DNA from: Oscillospiraceae bacterium
GTDB taxonomy: Bacteria > Bacillota > Clostridia > Oscillospirales > Ruminococcaceae
Assembly (NCBI GenBank): GCA_017399765.1
Contig: JAFQBH010000033.1
Coordinates: 1-64,000, forward strand
Length of the DNA: 64,000 bases
Direction: 5' to 3'
The position numbers and the translations under genes are program-made. The stretch's first letter is position 1, and each line of letters opens with the position of its first letter. The notes under the pieces are model-generated. The model did no database searches. It had not been told where the DNA came from and saw only the letters and a list, made by a program, of their open reading frames with translations. Of this stretch, positions 34,203-42,892 are shown piece after piece.

Positions 34203-36710
34203 TTAAAGTTCCGGATAAATTTTTTCTTCGGGACCTTTATATTCATGGTAAGGCGGAACATCTTCGGGGTTTCGTACAATGGTAAGGTCCTCTTCGGGCG
34301 AAAGTTCCTGTTCGGAAATATCATTTTCCTTTTCCCCAAGATATTCTGTCATAAGTGCATAATCGTCGGCTCTGCGCTTCTGATAAAGTCGGTAAAGAAC
34401 CATATATGCAACAAGGGCTCCGAAGGCAACCGCTGTTATAACCGCACCAAGTTTAAGACCGGGGGTGTTATATACGAAAACGATTTCGTTAAGTCCGCGT
34501 TCGGCGAAAACGGCCATAAATCCGACATCAACCTTTTCGATAACGGTTTCCTTTCCGTTGACATAAGCGGTCCAGCCGTCTTCAAAAGGAACGGAAAAGA
34601 AAACAAGATTATCGGAAGTAAGATATATATTGGTGGAAAAGCCTTTGTGGTCTGATAAAAAACCGTAGGAGGAAGAAGAACTTCTGTCAGAAACTTCATC
34701 ACAGAAATCATCATACGAAAGCCCGACTTCCGGAGAAGTTTCATGGTCAAGGTACTGACCGTAAAGTTTTTCCTGACTTTCGTTGAGAACAAGATAATAA
34801 ACCAAAGCTTCCGCACGTTGGGTTTCGTTTATGTTGTAATATTGTTCTTCCGTAATATATTCATCAAAAGTGAAGCCCATGGGGATATAGTTTTCATTTT
34901 TGTAAATATGATATCCGTTTTCTGTTGCAAAATATTCAAACCCTTTGCAAAGAACCGAATCTTCAGAAGCTTCGTCTGCGTCGGCATAAAGGTATCTGAC
35001 GGAAAGAAGCGAACGAAGTTCAAAATATTGGTAATCCGGCTTGCTTGAAACGTCGCGCTTAACGTCAACAGTTGGGTAAAATTCCATAATGGAAGGCGTT
35101 ACAACGCTGTGGAAACAGCGAATGGAAGGAATATTCCAATAAAGTCCCATGTTTTCAAAGCATTCATAGAAATCGGCTCTTACATAATCGTTTCTTTCGT
35201 GAGGAAGGTACATTTCTTCCGAAAGACCGACGGCATCGTTTATTATTTCTTCGTGGTCACCGGCAAAAGTGTAACCGAGATTTACATAAGCAAAACCGTA
35301 AACGGCGCAAAGACAGGCAGTAATTCCCAAAAGAAGTCTGCGGTAATACTTTTTTTTCTGAAGGAACCAGAGAACGGTAATAAGAATAAGACAGGCAACG
35401 GCAAATCCTGCGCTTAGGAAAAACCAGGAATCGTTATAAAGAAGGCCAAGTTCCCAGTTTCCGTCGTTATAATGTACCGGAGTAAGGAAAAGAATAATAA
35501 TAAGCCCAACGGTAACGCAAATGGAAGGGAAAATTCCCTTACGAAGATCCATTGTTTCTTCGCCGTCGGCAGAAGCTTCAAAAGCTTTTACTGTTGCAAG
35601 AACAAGCATAAGAATAAACATATAATACCAGCGGGCATAGAAAGAATGGTTAAAAAGAATGAAAAGTGAATTCAGCACCGGAACAAGAGCAAAAATGCAG
35701 CAGGCCGCTATCATTTTTTTAAGCCAGTCATTTTTAACACAGCGCATATATGCGATAACGCCGCACATTCCGAAAAGCGGAAGCCAGCCCGCCATGGAAG
35801 CCCACTGTGCGCCCTGACCGGTAAACATATTTTGTTTTGCGGGCATATCTGGCGGGAAGAAAAAGCTTGCAATAATTGCGGGAACGCGCTGTTCGCTGTA
35901 ATAAAGCCACAAATTCCAGCCGTTGATGAAATTATCTGCTCCGGTTCTTGGGTTATCAAGAATCGCAAGAACAGAAGGAAGAACGGCAATGGCGGCAACG
36001 CAAAGTCCTATAACGGATTCCAACGCAACATAAAGGAAAGCGCGGAATTTGCGGGAAATGTTTTTGTCTGTTATACGAATGAAAAAATAAAGAACGGTGA
36101 AAACAACTTCGCCGATGAAAAACCAATAGTTGACAATTGCGTTAAGGGCAACGGCAATTGCAAATGGGCCGTGCTTGTCTTCGGTGATAAGCATTTCAAG
36201 TCCAATAAGGATAAGCGGGAAAAATGCCACAACGTCAAGAAAATGGTTAAAAAATACATTGTAAATGCAGTAACCGCTGAAAGCATAAAGAAGTCCGCCG
36301 ATTACGGCAAAACGCCTGTCTTTTACAAACCTTGCAACGTAAAAATAAGCGGTTACGGCACAGGTCATAAATTTAAGCACAAAAAGCGGAGCCATAAGAT
36401 AGGGCACCATTGAAGTATCGAAAGGAAGAGTAAGCCAGAAAAACGGACTGAAAAGAAGATAGAAAGAATAGGAACCGATAAAGTTTACGCCAAGGTCGGT
36501 GTTCCAGTCCCAACCGATCTGTCCGCTTGTAACAAGTTCATGGGCATGCATATAAAATGCTATCTGCTGGCAGTTGTAATCTCCGTAATAAGTAAAAATT
36601 CCGCCGTTCTGATATACTATAAGCCCAACGGTAAGAACGCCGCAGATTGCCGCAAGAAAAAGCACCAGCCAGTGCATATTTTTATTGGCTTGGTTTAAAT
36701 CTTTAATCAT
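34203..36710 (-). CDS. YfhO-family multi-membrane-spanning protein
   Basis: 835 residues with about 12-13 membrane helices in the first 500 residues. The YfhO landmarks GDYNCQQIAFYMHAHELVTSG, NVFFNHFLDVVAFFPLILIGLE and FYARWYYMFILML are present. A large extracytoplasmic domain (about 510-770) and a final helix follow, with an acidic cytoplasmic tail. In Bacillus, YfhO works with CsbB in glycosylation of lipoteichoic acid, so a glycosyl-transfer role at the envelope is likely. No csbB-like gene is adjacent. ECF-type motif copy 3 lies about 250 bp upstream on the same strand, separated by a large inverted repeat. Confidence 0.88.
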   Translation of the reverse strand: MIKDLNQANKNMHWLVLFLAAICGVLTVGLIVYQNGGIFTYYGDYNCQQIAFYMHAHELVTSGQIGWDWNTDLGVNFIGSYSFYLLFSPFFWLTLPFDTSMVPYLMAPLFVLKFMTCAVTAYFYVARFVKDRRFAVIGGLLYAFSGYCIYNVFFNHFLDVVAFFPLILIGLEMLITEDKHGPFAIAVALNAIVNYWFFIGEVVFTVLYFFIRITDKNISRKFRAFLYVALESVIGLCVAAIAVLPSVLAILDNPRTGADNFINGWNLWLYYSEQRVPAIIASFFFPPDMPAKQNMFTGQGAQWASMAGWLPLFGMCGVIAYMRCVKNDWLKKMIAACCIFALVPVLNSLFILFNHSFYARWYYMFILMLVLATVKAFEASADGEETMDLRKGIFPSICVTVGLIIILFLTPVHYNDGNWELGLLYNDSWFFLSAGFAVACLILITVLWFLQKKKYYRRLLLGITACLCAVYGFAYVNLGYTFAGDHEEIINDAVGLSEEMYLPHERNDYVRADFYECFENMGLYWNIPSIRCFHSVVTPSIMEFYPTVDVKRDVSSKPDYQYFELRSLLSVRYLYADADEASEDSVLCKGFEYFATENGYHIYKNENYIPMGFTFDEYITEEQYYNINETQRAEALVYYLVLNESQEKLYGQYLDHETSPEVGLSYDDFCDEVSDRSSSSSYGFLSDHKGFSTNIYLTSDNLVFFSVPFEDGWTAYVNGKETVIEKVDVGFMAVFAERGLNEIVFVYNTPGLKLGAVITAVAFGALVAYMVLYRLYQKRRADDYALMTEYLGEKENDISEQELSPEEDLTIVRNPEDVPPYHEYKGPEEKIYPEL

Positions 36711-36822
36711 AATAAATCCTCGATATCTCTGTATATTAATCGGCGGAAATTTTCCGCCATATATAAAATTCCATAATACAGTATATCCCTTTTTTACATA
36801 TTTTTAAAGGGGTTTAAAAGAA

Positions 36823-36935
36823 AAATAACCCGCAAAGGGTCGGAACATACAAAAAAAGACTGTTATTTTGAAACAAAATGTCTTATAATATAATTTATGT
36901 ATGGTCCGCTTGGTGGTGGACTTTGCGGGTTATTT
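36823..36935. repeat. 113-bp imperfect palindrome in the yfhO/yfbR intergenic region
   Basis: Perfect 15-bp outer arms AAATAACCCGCAAAG (36823-36837) and CTTTGCGGGTTATTT (36921-36935). Nested stems are CGGAACATAC/GTATGGTCCG (36841-36850 with 36899-36908, one mismatch) and AAGAC/GTCTT around ATTTTG-AAA-CAAAAT (36856-36884). A 12-nt asymmetric bulge lies at 36909-36920. It would fold as one long hairpin on either strand and lies in the predicted yfhO leader. A MITE-like origin is also possible. Confidence 0.75.
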
Positions 36936-36942
36936 AAGATTC

Positions 36943-36956
36943 GGAACGCACGTTCC
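36943..36956. promoter_or_regulatory. Operator-like palindrome GGAACG-CA-CGTTCC
   Basis: A perfect 6+2+6 inverted repeat directly downstream (minus strand) of ECF motif copy 3 and upstream of the yfbR-like gene on the plus strand. It could be a repressor site or a leader hairpin. Confidence 0.45.
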
Positions 36957-36992
36957 ACAATAATAGTGCTGAAAATTTTTATTTTTGTTGCA
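36956..36992 (-). promoter_or_regulatory. ECF-type promoter motif, copy 3 (yfhO side)
   Basis: Minus strand: TGCAACAAAA, then CACTATTATTGTG exactly 18 nt after TGCAAC. It points toward yfhO with a leader of about 240 nt that contains the 113-bp palindrome. The divergent yfbR-like gene starts 18 bp to the right. Confidence 0.65.
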
Positions 36993-37009
36993 TTTGGAGG
37001 AAGAAAATT

Positions 37010-37594
37010 TTGAAAGAAAGCAGATTTTACGCATATATTTCAAGAATGAAGCATATTTTCCGCTGGTCGCTTATGAAAAACAGCCAGCCGGAATCTCTTT
37101 CGGTCCATACTCTTGATACCGCGGTTATCGCCCATTGCCTTGGACTTTTAAGAAACCGCCGCTTCGGCGGAAACTGCAACGTCGAACGCCTTGTAATGCT
37201 TGCTATGTATCACGATTGCAGCGAGATTTTAACCGGAGATATGCCGACGCCGATAAAATATTATAATCCGGAAATAAAGGAAGCATATAAGGAAGTTGAA
37301 GCCGTTGCAAACAAAAAACTTCTCGGAATGCTTCCGGAAGATCTTCGCCCGGATTATGAACCGTTTTTTGATCATTCGGGCGAAGACCCGGAACTTCTTA
37401 AATTGCTCAAAGCGGCGGATAAAATTTCCGCCCTTATAAAATGTGTTGAGGAGGAAAATTCCGGAAACCGCGAATTTTCAAAAGCAAAAATCAGCATAAT
37501 GGAATCCATTGAAAAAATGGGAATTCCGGAAGCAAAAACCTTTGTGGAAGAATTTCTTCCAAGCTACGGACTTACTATTGACGAACTTAATTAA
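37010..37594 (+). CDS. HD-domain 5'-deoxynucleotidase, YfbR-like
   Basis: 194 residues, TTG start 9 nt behind GGAGGAAG. HD-domain metal ligands: His33 in ESLSVHTLDTAVIAH, His68-Asp69 in AMYHDCSEILTGD, and a later Asp in LLKAADKIS. The string EILTGDMPTPIKYYNPEI is characteristic of YfbR, which dephosphorylates dNMPs. Dinucleotide or nucleotide clean-up is the likely role. Its 3' end overlaps the small minus-strand gene by 4 bp. Confidence 0.88.
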   Translation: MKESRFYAYISRMKHIFRWSLMKNSQPESLSVHTLDTAVIAHCLGLLRNRRFGGNCNVERLVMLAMYHDCSEILTGDMPTPIKYYNPEIKEAYKEVEAVANKKLLGMLPEDLRPDYEPFFDHSGEDPELLKLLKAADKISALIKCVEEENSGNREFSKAKISIMESIEKMGIPEAKTFVEEFLPSYGLTIDELN

Positions 37595-37770
37595 TGCATT
37601 ATGCTTGAAATTCCGTTGGCAATGCTGCCGACTGCTTTAACGGTTTTTGCGGCGCTTTTACGCATTTTGCGTACATTGCTTCCCCGGCGGTTGTTCATCA
37701 TATAAACCGCTGTTCCGACCGCTGCAGCAGCCGCTGCTCCGCCCATTATGGCGGAAACTGTTCTGTTCAT
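37591..37770 (-). CDS. Small membrane-associated protein, unknown function (59 aa)
   Basis: 59 residues. It starts MNRTVSAIMGGAAAAAAVGTAVYMMNN: one short Ala/Gly-rich hydrophobic helix (about 6-25), then a basic stretch RRGSNVRKMRKSAAKTVKAVG. ATG 37770 follows GGAGGG. Small YtxH-like or DUF3918-like proteins with an Ala-rich helix and a basic tail look similar, but I cannot assign it. It converges with the yfbR-like gene. Confidence 0.7.
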   Translation of the reverse strand: MNRTVSAIMGGAAAAAAVGTAVYMMNNRRGSNVRKMRKSAAKTVKAVGSIANGISSIMH

Positions 37771-37886
37771 TAAAAAATCCCTCCATTCTTTGTTTTGTAA
37801 AAATATTTTCCGCAATTTTAAAAACCAGATACGCGGAATTTTTCGGCGATTAAAATGGAGAAAATTTTAAAATTTGAGGTGTACCT

Positions 37887-38750
37887 ATGGAAAAAAGACC
37901 GGCAAGAGTTGCCGCAATACATGATCTTTCCGGCTTCGGAAGATGTTCCGTTTCCGTAATACTTCCGGTTCTTTCCGCAATGGGGAACCAGGTTTGCCCG
38001 GTGCTTACCGCGGTTCTTTCGACCCATACCGGCGGATTCGGTGAAGTTGTTTTCCGCGATCTTACGGATTATATAAAACCGGCTCTTGAACACTATAAAA
38101 ATCTCGGAATAGATTTTGAAGCGGTATATTCCGGCTTTCTCGGAAGCGAAGAGCAGGTGGATTCCTGCCTGGAATTTTTCAAAAGCTATCCGAACGCTTT
38201 GAAAATTGTCGATCCGGTGATGGGAGATAACGGAAAAGCCTATAAAACCTGCACAAAAAGTCTGCAGAACAGAATGAGAGAGCTTGTTGCCGTTGCGGAT
38301 GTAATTACTCCGAACCTTACGGAAGCTTCTATGCTCCTCGGAGAAAGCTATAACGCAGAACCTATAACGGTTACAGAAGCAAGAAGCCTTTTGCTGAAGC
38401 TCCATAACCTTGGTCCGAAAATGATAGTTGTTACCGGTGTGGAACTTGCTTCCGGAATCCTTGCAAACATCGGTTATGACAGCGAACAGGGTTCGTTCTG
38501 GTATTCGCCATGTGAATATATTCCGGTACATTATCCGGGCTGCGGAGATATCTTTGCTTCGGTGCTCATCGGCGCAATGCTTGGCGGAGCGAGCCTTCCG
38601 ATAGCCATTGGAAAGGCAACGGATTTTGCGGAACTTTGTGTGAAAACCACATTCAGCTACGGAAGCGATCCGCGCCATGGCGTTATGCTGGAATCGGTGC
38701 TCGGAAGCCTTATCCGCGGCGATATAATTCCTAAATATAAAACTTTATAA
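37887..38750 (+). CDS. Pyridoxal/pyridoxine kinase (PdxY/PdxK-like)
   Basis: 287 residues, ribokinase fold. It phosphorylates pyridoxal in the vitamin B6 salvage pathway. AAIHDLSGFGRCSVSVILPVLSAMG is the pyridoxal-kinase N-terminus, ITPNLTEASMLLG the central motif, and VHYPGCGDIFASVLIG the phosphate-binding G-x-G-D loop (GCGD instead of GTGD, catalytic Asp kept). GAGGTG ribosome binding site and ATG 37887. Single gene with a terminator after it. Confidence 0.9.
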   Translation: MEKRPARVAAIHDLSGFGRCSVSVILPVLSAMGNQVCPVLTAVLSTHTGGFGEVVFRDLTDYIKPALEHYKNLGIDFEAVYSGFLGSEEQVDSCLEFFKSYPNALKIVDPVMGDNGKAYKTCTKSLQNRMRELVAVADVITPNLTEASMLLGESYNAEPITVTEARSLLLKLHNLGPKMIVVTGVELASGILANIGYDSEQGSFWYSPCEYIPVHYPGCGDIFASVLIGAMLGGASLPIAIGKATDFAELCVKTTFSYGSDPRHGVMLESVLGSLIRGDIIPKYKTL

Positions 38751-38757
38751 AACAAAA

Positions 38758-38787
38758 AAAGGACGGCTTTGCCGTCCTTTTTTACTT
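38758..38787. terminator. Bidirectional terminator between pyridoxal kinase and ABC exporter genes
   Basis: Stem AAAAAGGACGGC-TTT-GCCGTCCTTTTT, with A and T tracts on both sides. It serves the plus-strand kinase and the minus-strand exporter operon. 38788-38834 also holds one GTGCTC motif. Confidence 0.88.
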
Positions 38788-38834
38788 TTAAAAATGGCAT
38801 GAGCATCAGCATTTTTTGATAACGTGCTCAAAAT

Positions 38835-40619
38835 TTATGTAAACTGAGAATTGTAAAGGGTGCTGTAAAATCCGCCAAGAGAAAGAAGCTCTTCGTGGGT
38901 GCCATGTTCGGCAATGGCCCCGTCAAGAACCACCAGAATGTTGTCTGCATTCTGAATGGTTGAAAGGCGGTGAGCAATTACAAAACAGGTCCTTCCTTTC
39001 ATAAGTTCACCCATGGCTTCCTGGATTTTTATTTCCGTCCTGGAGTCAACGTTGCTGGTTGCTTCATCAAGAATAAGCATCGGAGCATCGGAAAGAAAAG
39101 CTCTTGCAATGGTGATAAGCTGGCGCTGGCCTTTCGAAATATTAACTCCGTCATCGGAAAGAACGGTGTCATATCCTTCCGGAAGGCTTTCGATATATTT
39201 ATCGATCCTTGCCGCTTTTGCGGCTGCTTTAACTTCATCAAGAGTTGCGTTTTCTCTTCCGTAAACAATGTTTTCAAAAATCGTTCCGTGGAAAAGCCAG
39301 GTGTCCTGAAGGACCATTGTAAAAGCTTTGCGAAGGTCTTTTCGTTTTATTTCTTTTGCCGGAATGCCGTCAAGGCGAATTTCACCGGAATCCACATCGT
39401 AAAAACGCATAAGAAGATTGATTATCGTTGTTTTTCCTGCGCCGGTGGGACCGACTATTGCAATGGTCTTTCCGGGTTCTGCCTTAACGGAAACGTTTTT
39501 AAGGATCGGTTTTTCCGGAACGTATCCGAAGGAAATATCGTCAACTTCAACGAAACCCTTTACGTCATTAAGGCTTTGGGCATCCGGTGAGTCTTCCGGT
39601 TCCGGTTCTTCGTCGATTATTCTGAAAACCCTTTCCGCTGCGGAAAAGGCGGATTGGAATTCGTGAAGAATATTTGCAAATTCGTTTATCGGGCCGGCGA
39701 ATTTTCTCGAGTACTGAACAAATTGGGCAACGCCGCCGAGAGTTATGAAGAAAATCGAAGTTTCTTCAAATTTTCCGCCGAAGGAAAGCATATAAAGAAT
39801 TCCGCCGAGCATTGCAACAAGTGACATGGAAAGATTGTTGATAAAGTTTACGGAGGGACCAAGGGTCGCGCCGTAGTATTCGGCTCTGTAATATGCTTCC
39901 ATTGCGGTTTCGTTTCTTTCGTTGAACCTTCCGGAAATAACGTCCTGTTTTCCGTAAGCTTCAATACTTCTTGTTCCAGAAAGCATTTCTTCCGCAAAGC
40001 CGTTGAGCTCACCGAGTTTTCTTGAACGTTCGCTGAAAAGCGGGCGAACTTTTTTCGAACGGTAACGGGTGAAAAGGATAGAAGCGGGAACGGTGAAAAC
40101 AAAAATCAATATCATCGGCTTCGAAATATTCCACATAAAAACAAGGGAACCGAGAACGGTATAAACGCTTGTCATAACCTGGACAAGGTCATGGGAAAGA
40201 GAAGAGTTGATGGTGTCGATGTCATAGGATATCCTGCTTATGATATCGCCGGTGGGGTGGGTATCGAAATATCCGACCGGAAGAGTGTTCAGTTTTTCAA
40301 AAAGCTGTTTTCTCATGGTGTAAACGATTCTTTGGCTCAGATGCACCATGATGACCGCAAGGAAATAAGCAAGGATCGCAGAAACTGCGTAGCAGACAGC
40401 CATGCGGACAACATTTTCAAAAACAGCATCAAAATCCGTTCCGCCGGAAAGACTTATTGCGTCAATGGCGGCGCCGGAATATTTCGGACCGAGGAGGGAA
40501 AGCTGGTTTGAAAGAAGGGTGAAAATGACAGCGGAAATAAAAAGCGGCCATTCTTTAAAAACGTATTTTCCAAGCCGGATGAGTATGCCTTTTGTGTTTT
40601 TTGTTTTATTATCAGTCAA
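38835..40619 (-). CDS. ABC exporter half-transporter B (canonical ATPase site)
   Basis: 594 residues. Six-helix membrane domain (about 25-310) with nucleotide-binding domain after it: Walker A GPTGAGKTT, Q-loop VLQDTWLFHG, signature ISKGQRQL (SKGQ rather than SGGQ), Walker B MLILDEAT with catalytic Glu, and H-loop VIAHRLS. The start is TTG 40619 behind GGGAGG, overlapping the partner gene's stop by 8 nt; an upstream in-frame ATG (40688) lies deep in the partner gene. With the next entry it forms a BmrC/BmrD-like heterodimer. Probably drug or peptide efflux. Confidence 0.88.
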   Translation of the reverse strand: MTDNKTKNTKGILIRLGKYVFKEWPLFISAVIFTLLSNQLSLLGPKYSGAAIDAISLSGGTDFDAVFENVVRMAVCYAVSAILAYFLAVIMVHLSQRIVYTMRKQLFEKLNTLPVGYFDTHPTGDIISRISYDIDTINSSLSHDLVQVMTSVYTVLGSLVFMWNISKPMILIFVFTVPASILFTRYRSKKVRPLFSERSRKLGELNGFAEEMLSGTRSIEAYGKQDVISGRFNERNETAMEAYYRAEYYGATLGPSVNFINNLSMSLVAMLGGILYMLSFGGKFEETSIFFITLGGVAQFVQYSRKFAGPINEFANILHEFQSAFSAAERVFRIIDEEPEPEDSPDAQSLNDVKGFVEVDDISFGYVPEKPILKNVSVKAEPGKTIAIVGPTGAGKTTIINLLMRFYDVDSGEIRLDGIPAKEIKRKDLRKAFTMVLQDTWLFHGTIFENIVYGRENATLDEVKAAAKAARIDKYIESLPEGYDTVLSDDGVNISKGQRQLITIARAFLSDAPMLILDEATSNVDSRTEIKIQEAMGELMKGRTCFVIAHRLSTIQNADNILVVLDGAIAEHGTHEELLSLGGFYSTLYNSQFT

Positions 40620-42330
40620 CAAAAGCGCCTCCCATCTGCGAATCGCTGATTTCTTTATATTCGGGGCAATTTTCGAGAAGTTCATCATGGGTGCCCCTTC
40701 CGATTATTTTTCCGTTTTCAAGAACAAGAATTTCTCCGCAGTTTTTAACGGAACTTACCCTTTGTGCAACGGTTATAACGGTGGAACCGGAAAGTTCGGT
40801 TTCAAGTGCTTTCCGAAGTGCCGAATCCGTTTTATAGTCGAGGGCTGAGGAGGAGTCATCAAGAATTATTATATCCGGTCTTGCGGCAACAGCCCTTGCA
40901 ATAAGAAGTCTTTGGCGCTGGCCGCCGGAAAGATTTGTTCCTTTCGGGGCAATAATGCGGTTATATTTTTCCGGAAGTTCTTCAATAAATTCGTCCGCCT
41001 GGGCAATTTTTGCCGCGCGCTTTATTTCTTCAAAAGAAAGTCCGCGTCCGAAATCAATGTTTTCTTTAATGGTATCCGCATAGAGAAAATCGTTTTGAAG
41101 GGCGGTTCCGAACATTGAGGTAAGTTCTTTTCGGCTGTATGAAGTTATATCCCTTCCGCCGATTTTTATTTTTCCGGAATTTGCTTCGTATGAACGCATA
41201 AGAAGTTTTATAAAAGTGGATTTTCCGCTTCCGGTTGCACCGATTATTCCAAGAGTTCCGCCTTTCGGAACGGAAACGGAAATATTATCAAGGTTGTTTT
41301 TCTTTCCGAGATAGGAAAAAGAAACGTTTTCAAAAGATATAAAATTTTCGTTATCCGGAAGGGAACTGTCCTCCGTAACAAAAAATCTGTCCGGAGTTTC
41401 GAGAACTTCCGCAATGCGGTTTGCGGAAGCGGCGCATTTTGTGTACATAACGAAAATTCTCGAAATTACCATCATCGCCATGGAAATAAGGGTGAAATAC
41501 TGCACAAAAGCGATAACGGTTGCGGGTGTGGAAATTCCTTTTGCAACTGTAAAAGCGCTTACCGCAACTACCGCAGTTATTCCGAGGTTCATCAGAAGAG
41601 TCATTATCGGATTAACGGAGCCCATTATCGTTCCGGCTTTCCTTTCCTCTTTTGAAAGAGCAAGGTTTACTTCATCATAGCGGCGGTTTTCGTAATCGTT
41701 TTTGGAAAGCGCTTTTATAACGCGGATTCCCTGGGTATCTTCCCGGACGACCCGGACCATATTATCAACGGATTTCTGAACTTTTGTATAAAGCGGAACG
41801 CCGTTTTTCGAAATCGAATAAACGGTTATGAAAATAAACGGAAGGGTTGCAAGCATTATAAGCGCAAGGCTCGGGTCCATAAAAAAGCTTATTGCAAGTC
41901 CGCCGATGAGAAGGATTGGCGCGCGAACGCCCATTCTCTGCATCATGCTGACAAAGTTATGGACATTGTAAGTATCCGTTGTTATGCGTGATTCAAGGGA
42001 GGGAATCGAAAAGCGGTCGGTATCGGCGGCAGAAAGATAAAGTGTTTTTTCGAAAAGATCTTTCCGCATTTTTTTCGAAAAATCTTTCGAAGTTTTTGCC
42101 GCCATGCGGTTTGCAACAATGTTTCCGGCGCAGGCTGCTCCGGCACAGATTATCATAACAACGCCCCAGAAAACAACTTTTTCAACCCGCAAGGTTCCGA
42201 TTACATTGTCGAGGATATGGGTGAGGATATATGGAAGAAAAAGCTCCGCAACGGTTCCCGCAACTTTTATCGAAAAGCCGAGAGCCATGCGGTTTTTGAA
42301 AGGCGCAAGATATTTTATAAAAAATTTCAT
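40612..42330 (-). CDS. ABC exporter half-transporter A (degenerate ATPase site)
   Basis: 572 residues. Membrane domain (1-310) with nucleotide-binding domain: Walker A GATGSGKST and signature LSGGQRQR. The Walker B ends LDDSSSALD, with Asp where the catalytic Glu stands, and the switch position reads VAQRVSS, with Gln for the conserved His. This degeneration, paired with the intact half encoded next, is the standard asymmetry of heterodimeric exporters. The start overlaps the marR stop by 4 nt, so all three genes form one operon under MarR control. Confidence 0.88.
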   Translation of the reverse strand: MKFFIKYLAPFKNRMALGFSIKVAGTVAELFLPYILTHILDNVIGTLRVEKVVFWGVVMIICAGAACAGNIVANRMAAKTSKDFSKKMRKDLFEKTLYLSAADTDRFSIPSLESRITTDTYNVHNFVSMMQRMGVRAPILLIGGLAISFFMDPSLALIMLATLPFIFITVYSISKNGVPLYTKVQKSVDNMVRVVREDTQGIRVIKALSKNDYENRRYDEVNLALSKEERKAGTIMGSVNPIMTLLMNLGITAVVAVSAFTVAKGISTPATVIAFVQYFTLISMAMMVISRIFVMYTKCAASANRIAEVLETPDRFFVTEDSSLPDNENFISFENVSFSYLGKKNNLDNISVSVPKGGTLGIIGATGSGKSTFIKLLMRSYEANSGKIKIGGRDITSYSRKELTSMFGTALQNDFLYADTIKENIDFGRGLSFEEIKRAAKIAQADEFIEELPEKYNRIIAPKGTNLSGGQRQRLLIARAVAARPDIIILDDSSSALDYKTDSALRKALETELSGSTVITVAQRVSSVKNCGEILVLENGKIIGRGTHDELLENCPEYKEISDSQMGGAFVD

Positions 42331-42770
42331 TTTTCCGGCGTCACCTCCTGATTATCAACGATTTTTCTGGCGTTTTTTTCGATCCGGAAAAGAACGGACT
42401 GAAAAACAGCAAATTCTTCTTCCGAAATTCCTTCGGAAACCATTCTGTTCCATTCCGCAGTGACGGAGCGGACGGAAGGAATGAGTTCAAGAAGTTTTTC
42501 GGTTGGAAAAACCAAAAGTTTTCTTTTGTTGTTGGGGTCGGGTTTTCTTTCAACAAAACCTTTTGCTTCAAGGGAAGCAAGAGCCCTTGCAACGCCGCTT
42601 TTATCGATGCAGATATCCTTTGCAAGATCGTCCTGGCTTCTGCCCGGTTCCCGGCATATAGCAAGAACAAGTGAATGGTGCGCGGAACAAAGTTCGCTTC
42701 CGAGTTTTGCGTTTCTGAAAGAACTTTGGCACCGGCTTATTATATTGAGGCTCTTCATAAATTTCGGCAT
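42327..42770 (-). CDS. MarR-family transcriptional repressor
   Basis: 147 residues. Winged helix with QSDDLAKDICIDKSG-like helix-turn-helix (SQDDLAKDICIDKSGVARALASLEAKGFVERK) and a basic wing (DPNNKRKLLVF). ATG 42770 follows GGAGTG; the in-frame ATG at 42836 would start upstream of the operators and promoter and was rejected. It is first in the operon with the two exporter halves. Tandem GTTGC-N4-GCAAC palindromes between its promoter and start codon are probable autoregulatory sites. Confidence 0.9.
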   Translation of the reverse strand: MPKFMKSLNIISRCQSSFRNAKLGSELCSAHHSLVLAICREPGRSQDDLAKDICIDKSGVARALASLEAKGFVERKPDPNNKRKLLVFPTEKLLELIPSVRSVTAEWNRMVSEGISEEEFAVFQSVLFRIEKNARKIVDNQEVTPEK

Positions 42771-42794
42771 AAAAAACACTCCTTTCCTGAAAAT

Positions 42795-42823
42795 GTTGCA
42801 AATGCAACTGTTGCTTACGCAAC
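42795..42823 (-). promoter_or_regulatory. Tandem MarR operators
   Basis: Two palindromes GTTGCAAATGCAAC (42795-42808) and GTTGCTTACGCAAC (42810-42823), each 5+4+5, spaced 15 bp start to start. They lie just downstream of the -10 of the marR promoter, where a bound repressor would block the polymerase. Confidence 0.75.
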
Positions 42824-42824
42824 A

Positions 42825-42853
42825 ATTATAACACAAATTCTGCCTTCAGTCAA
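42825..42853 (-). promoter_or_regulatory. Sigma-A promoter of the marR-ABC operon
   Basis: Minus strand TTGACT (42853-42848), a 17-bp spacer and TATAAT (42830-42825). It is immediately followed by the two MarR operators. Confidence 0.82.
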
Positions 42854-42854
42854 C

Positions 42855-42888
42855 AAAAGCCCCTGCACAAAGGTGCAGGGGCTTTTTA
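42855..42888. terminator. Terminator of the two-component operon
   Basis: Stem AAAGCCCCTGCAC/GTGCAGGGGCTTT followed by T residues on either strand. It lies just after the histidine kinase stop on the minus strand. Confidence 0.85.
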
Positions 42889-42892
42889 AAAC

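Noticed and set aside
34188..34655. Plus-strand ORF of 155 codons within yfhO
   Set aside because: Antisense to strong yfhO coding sequence, without ribosome binding site or domain.
42795..42823. GTTGC/GCAAC sequences upstream of marR as further ECF-type sites
   Set aside because: They form symmetric 5+4+5 palindromes next to a perfect sigma-A promoter and lack the AAAA extension and the ACTA box at 18 nt.
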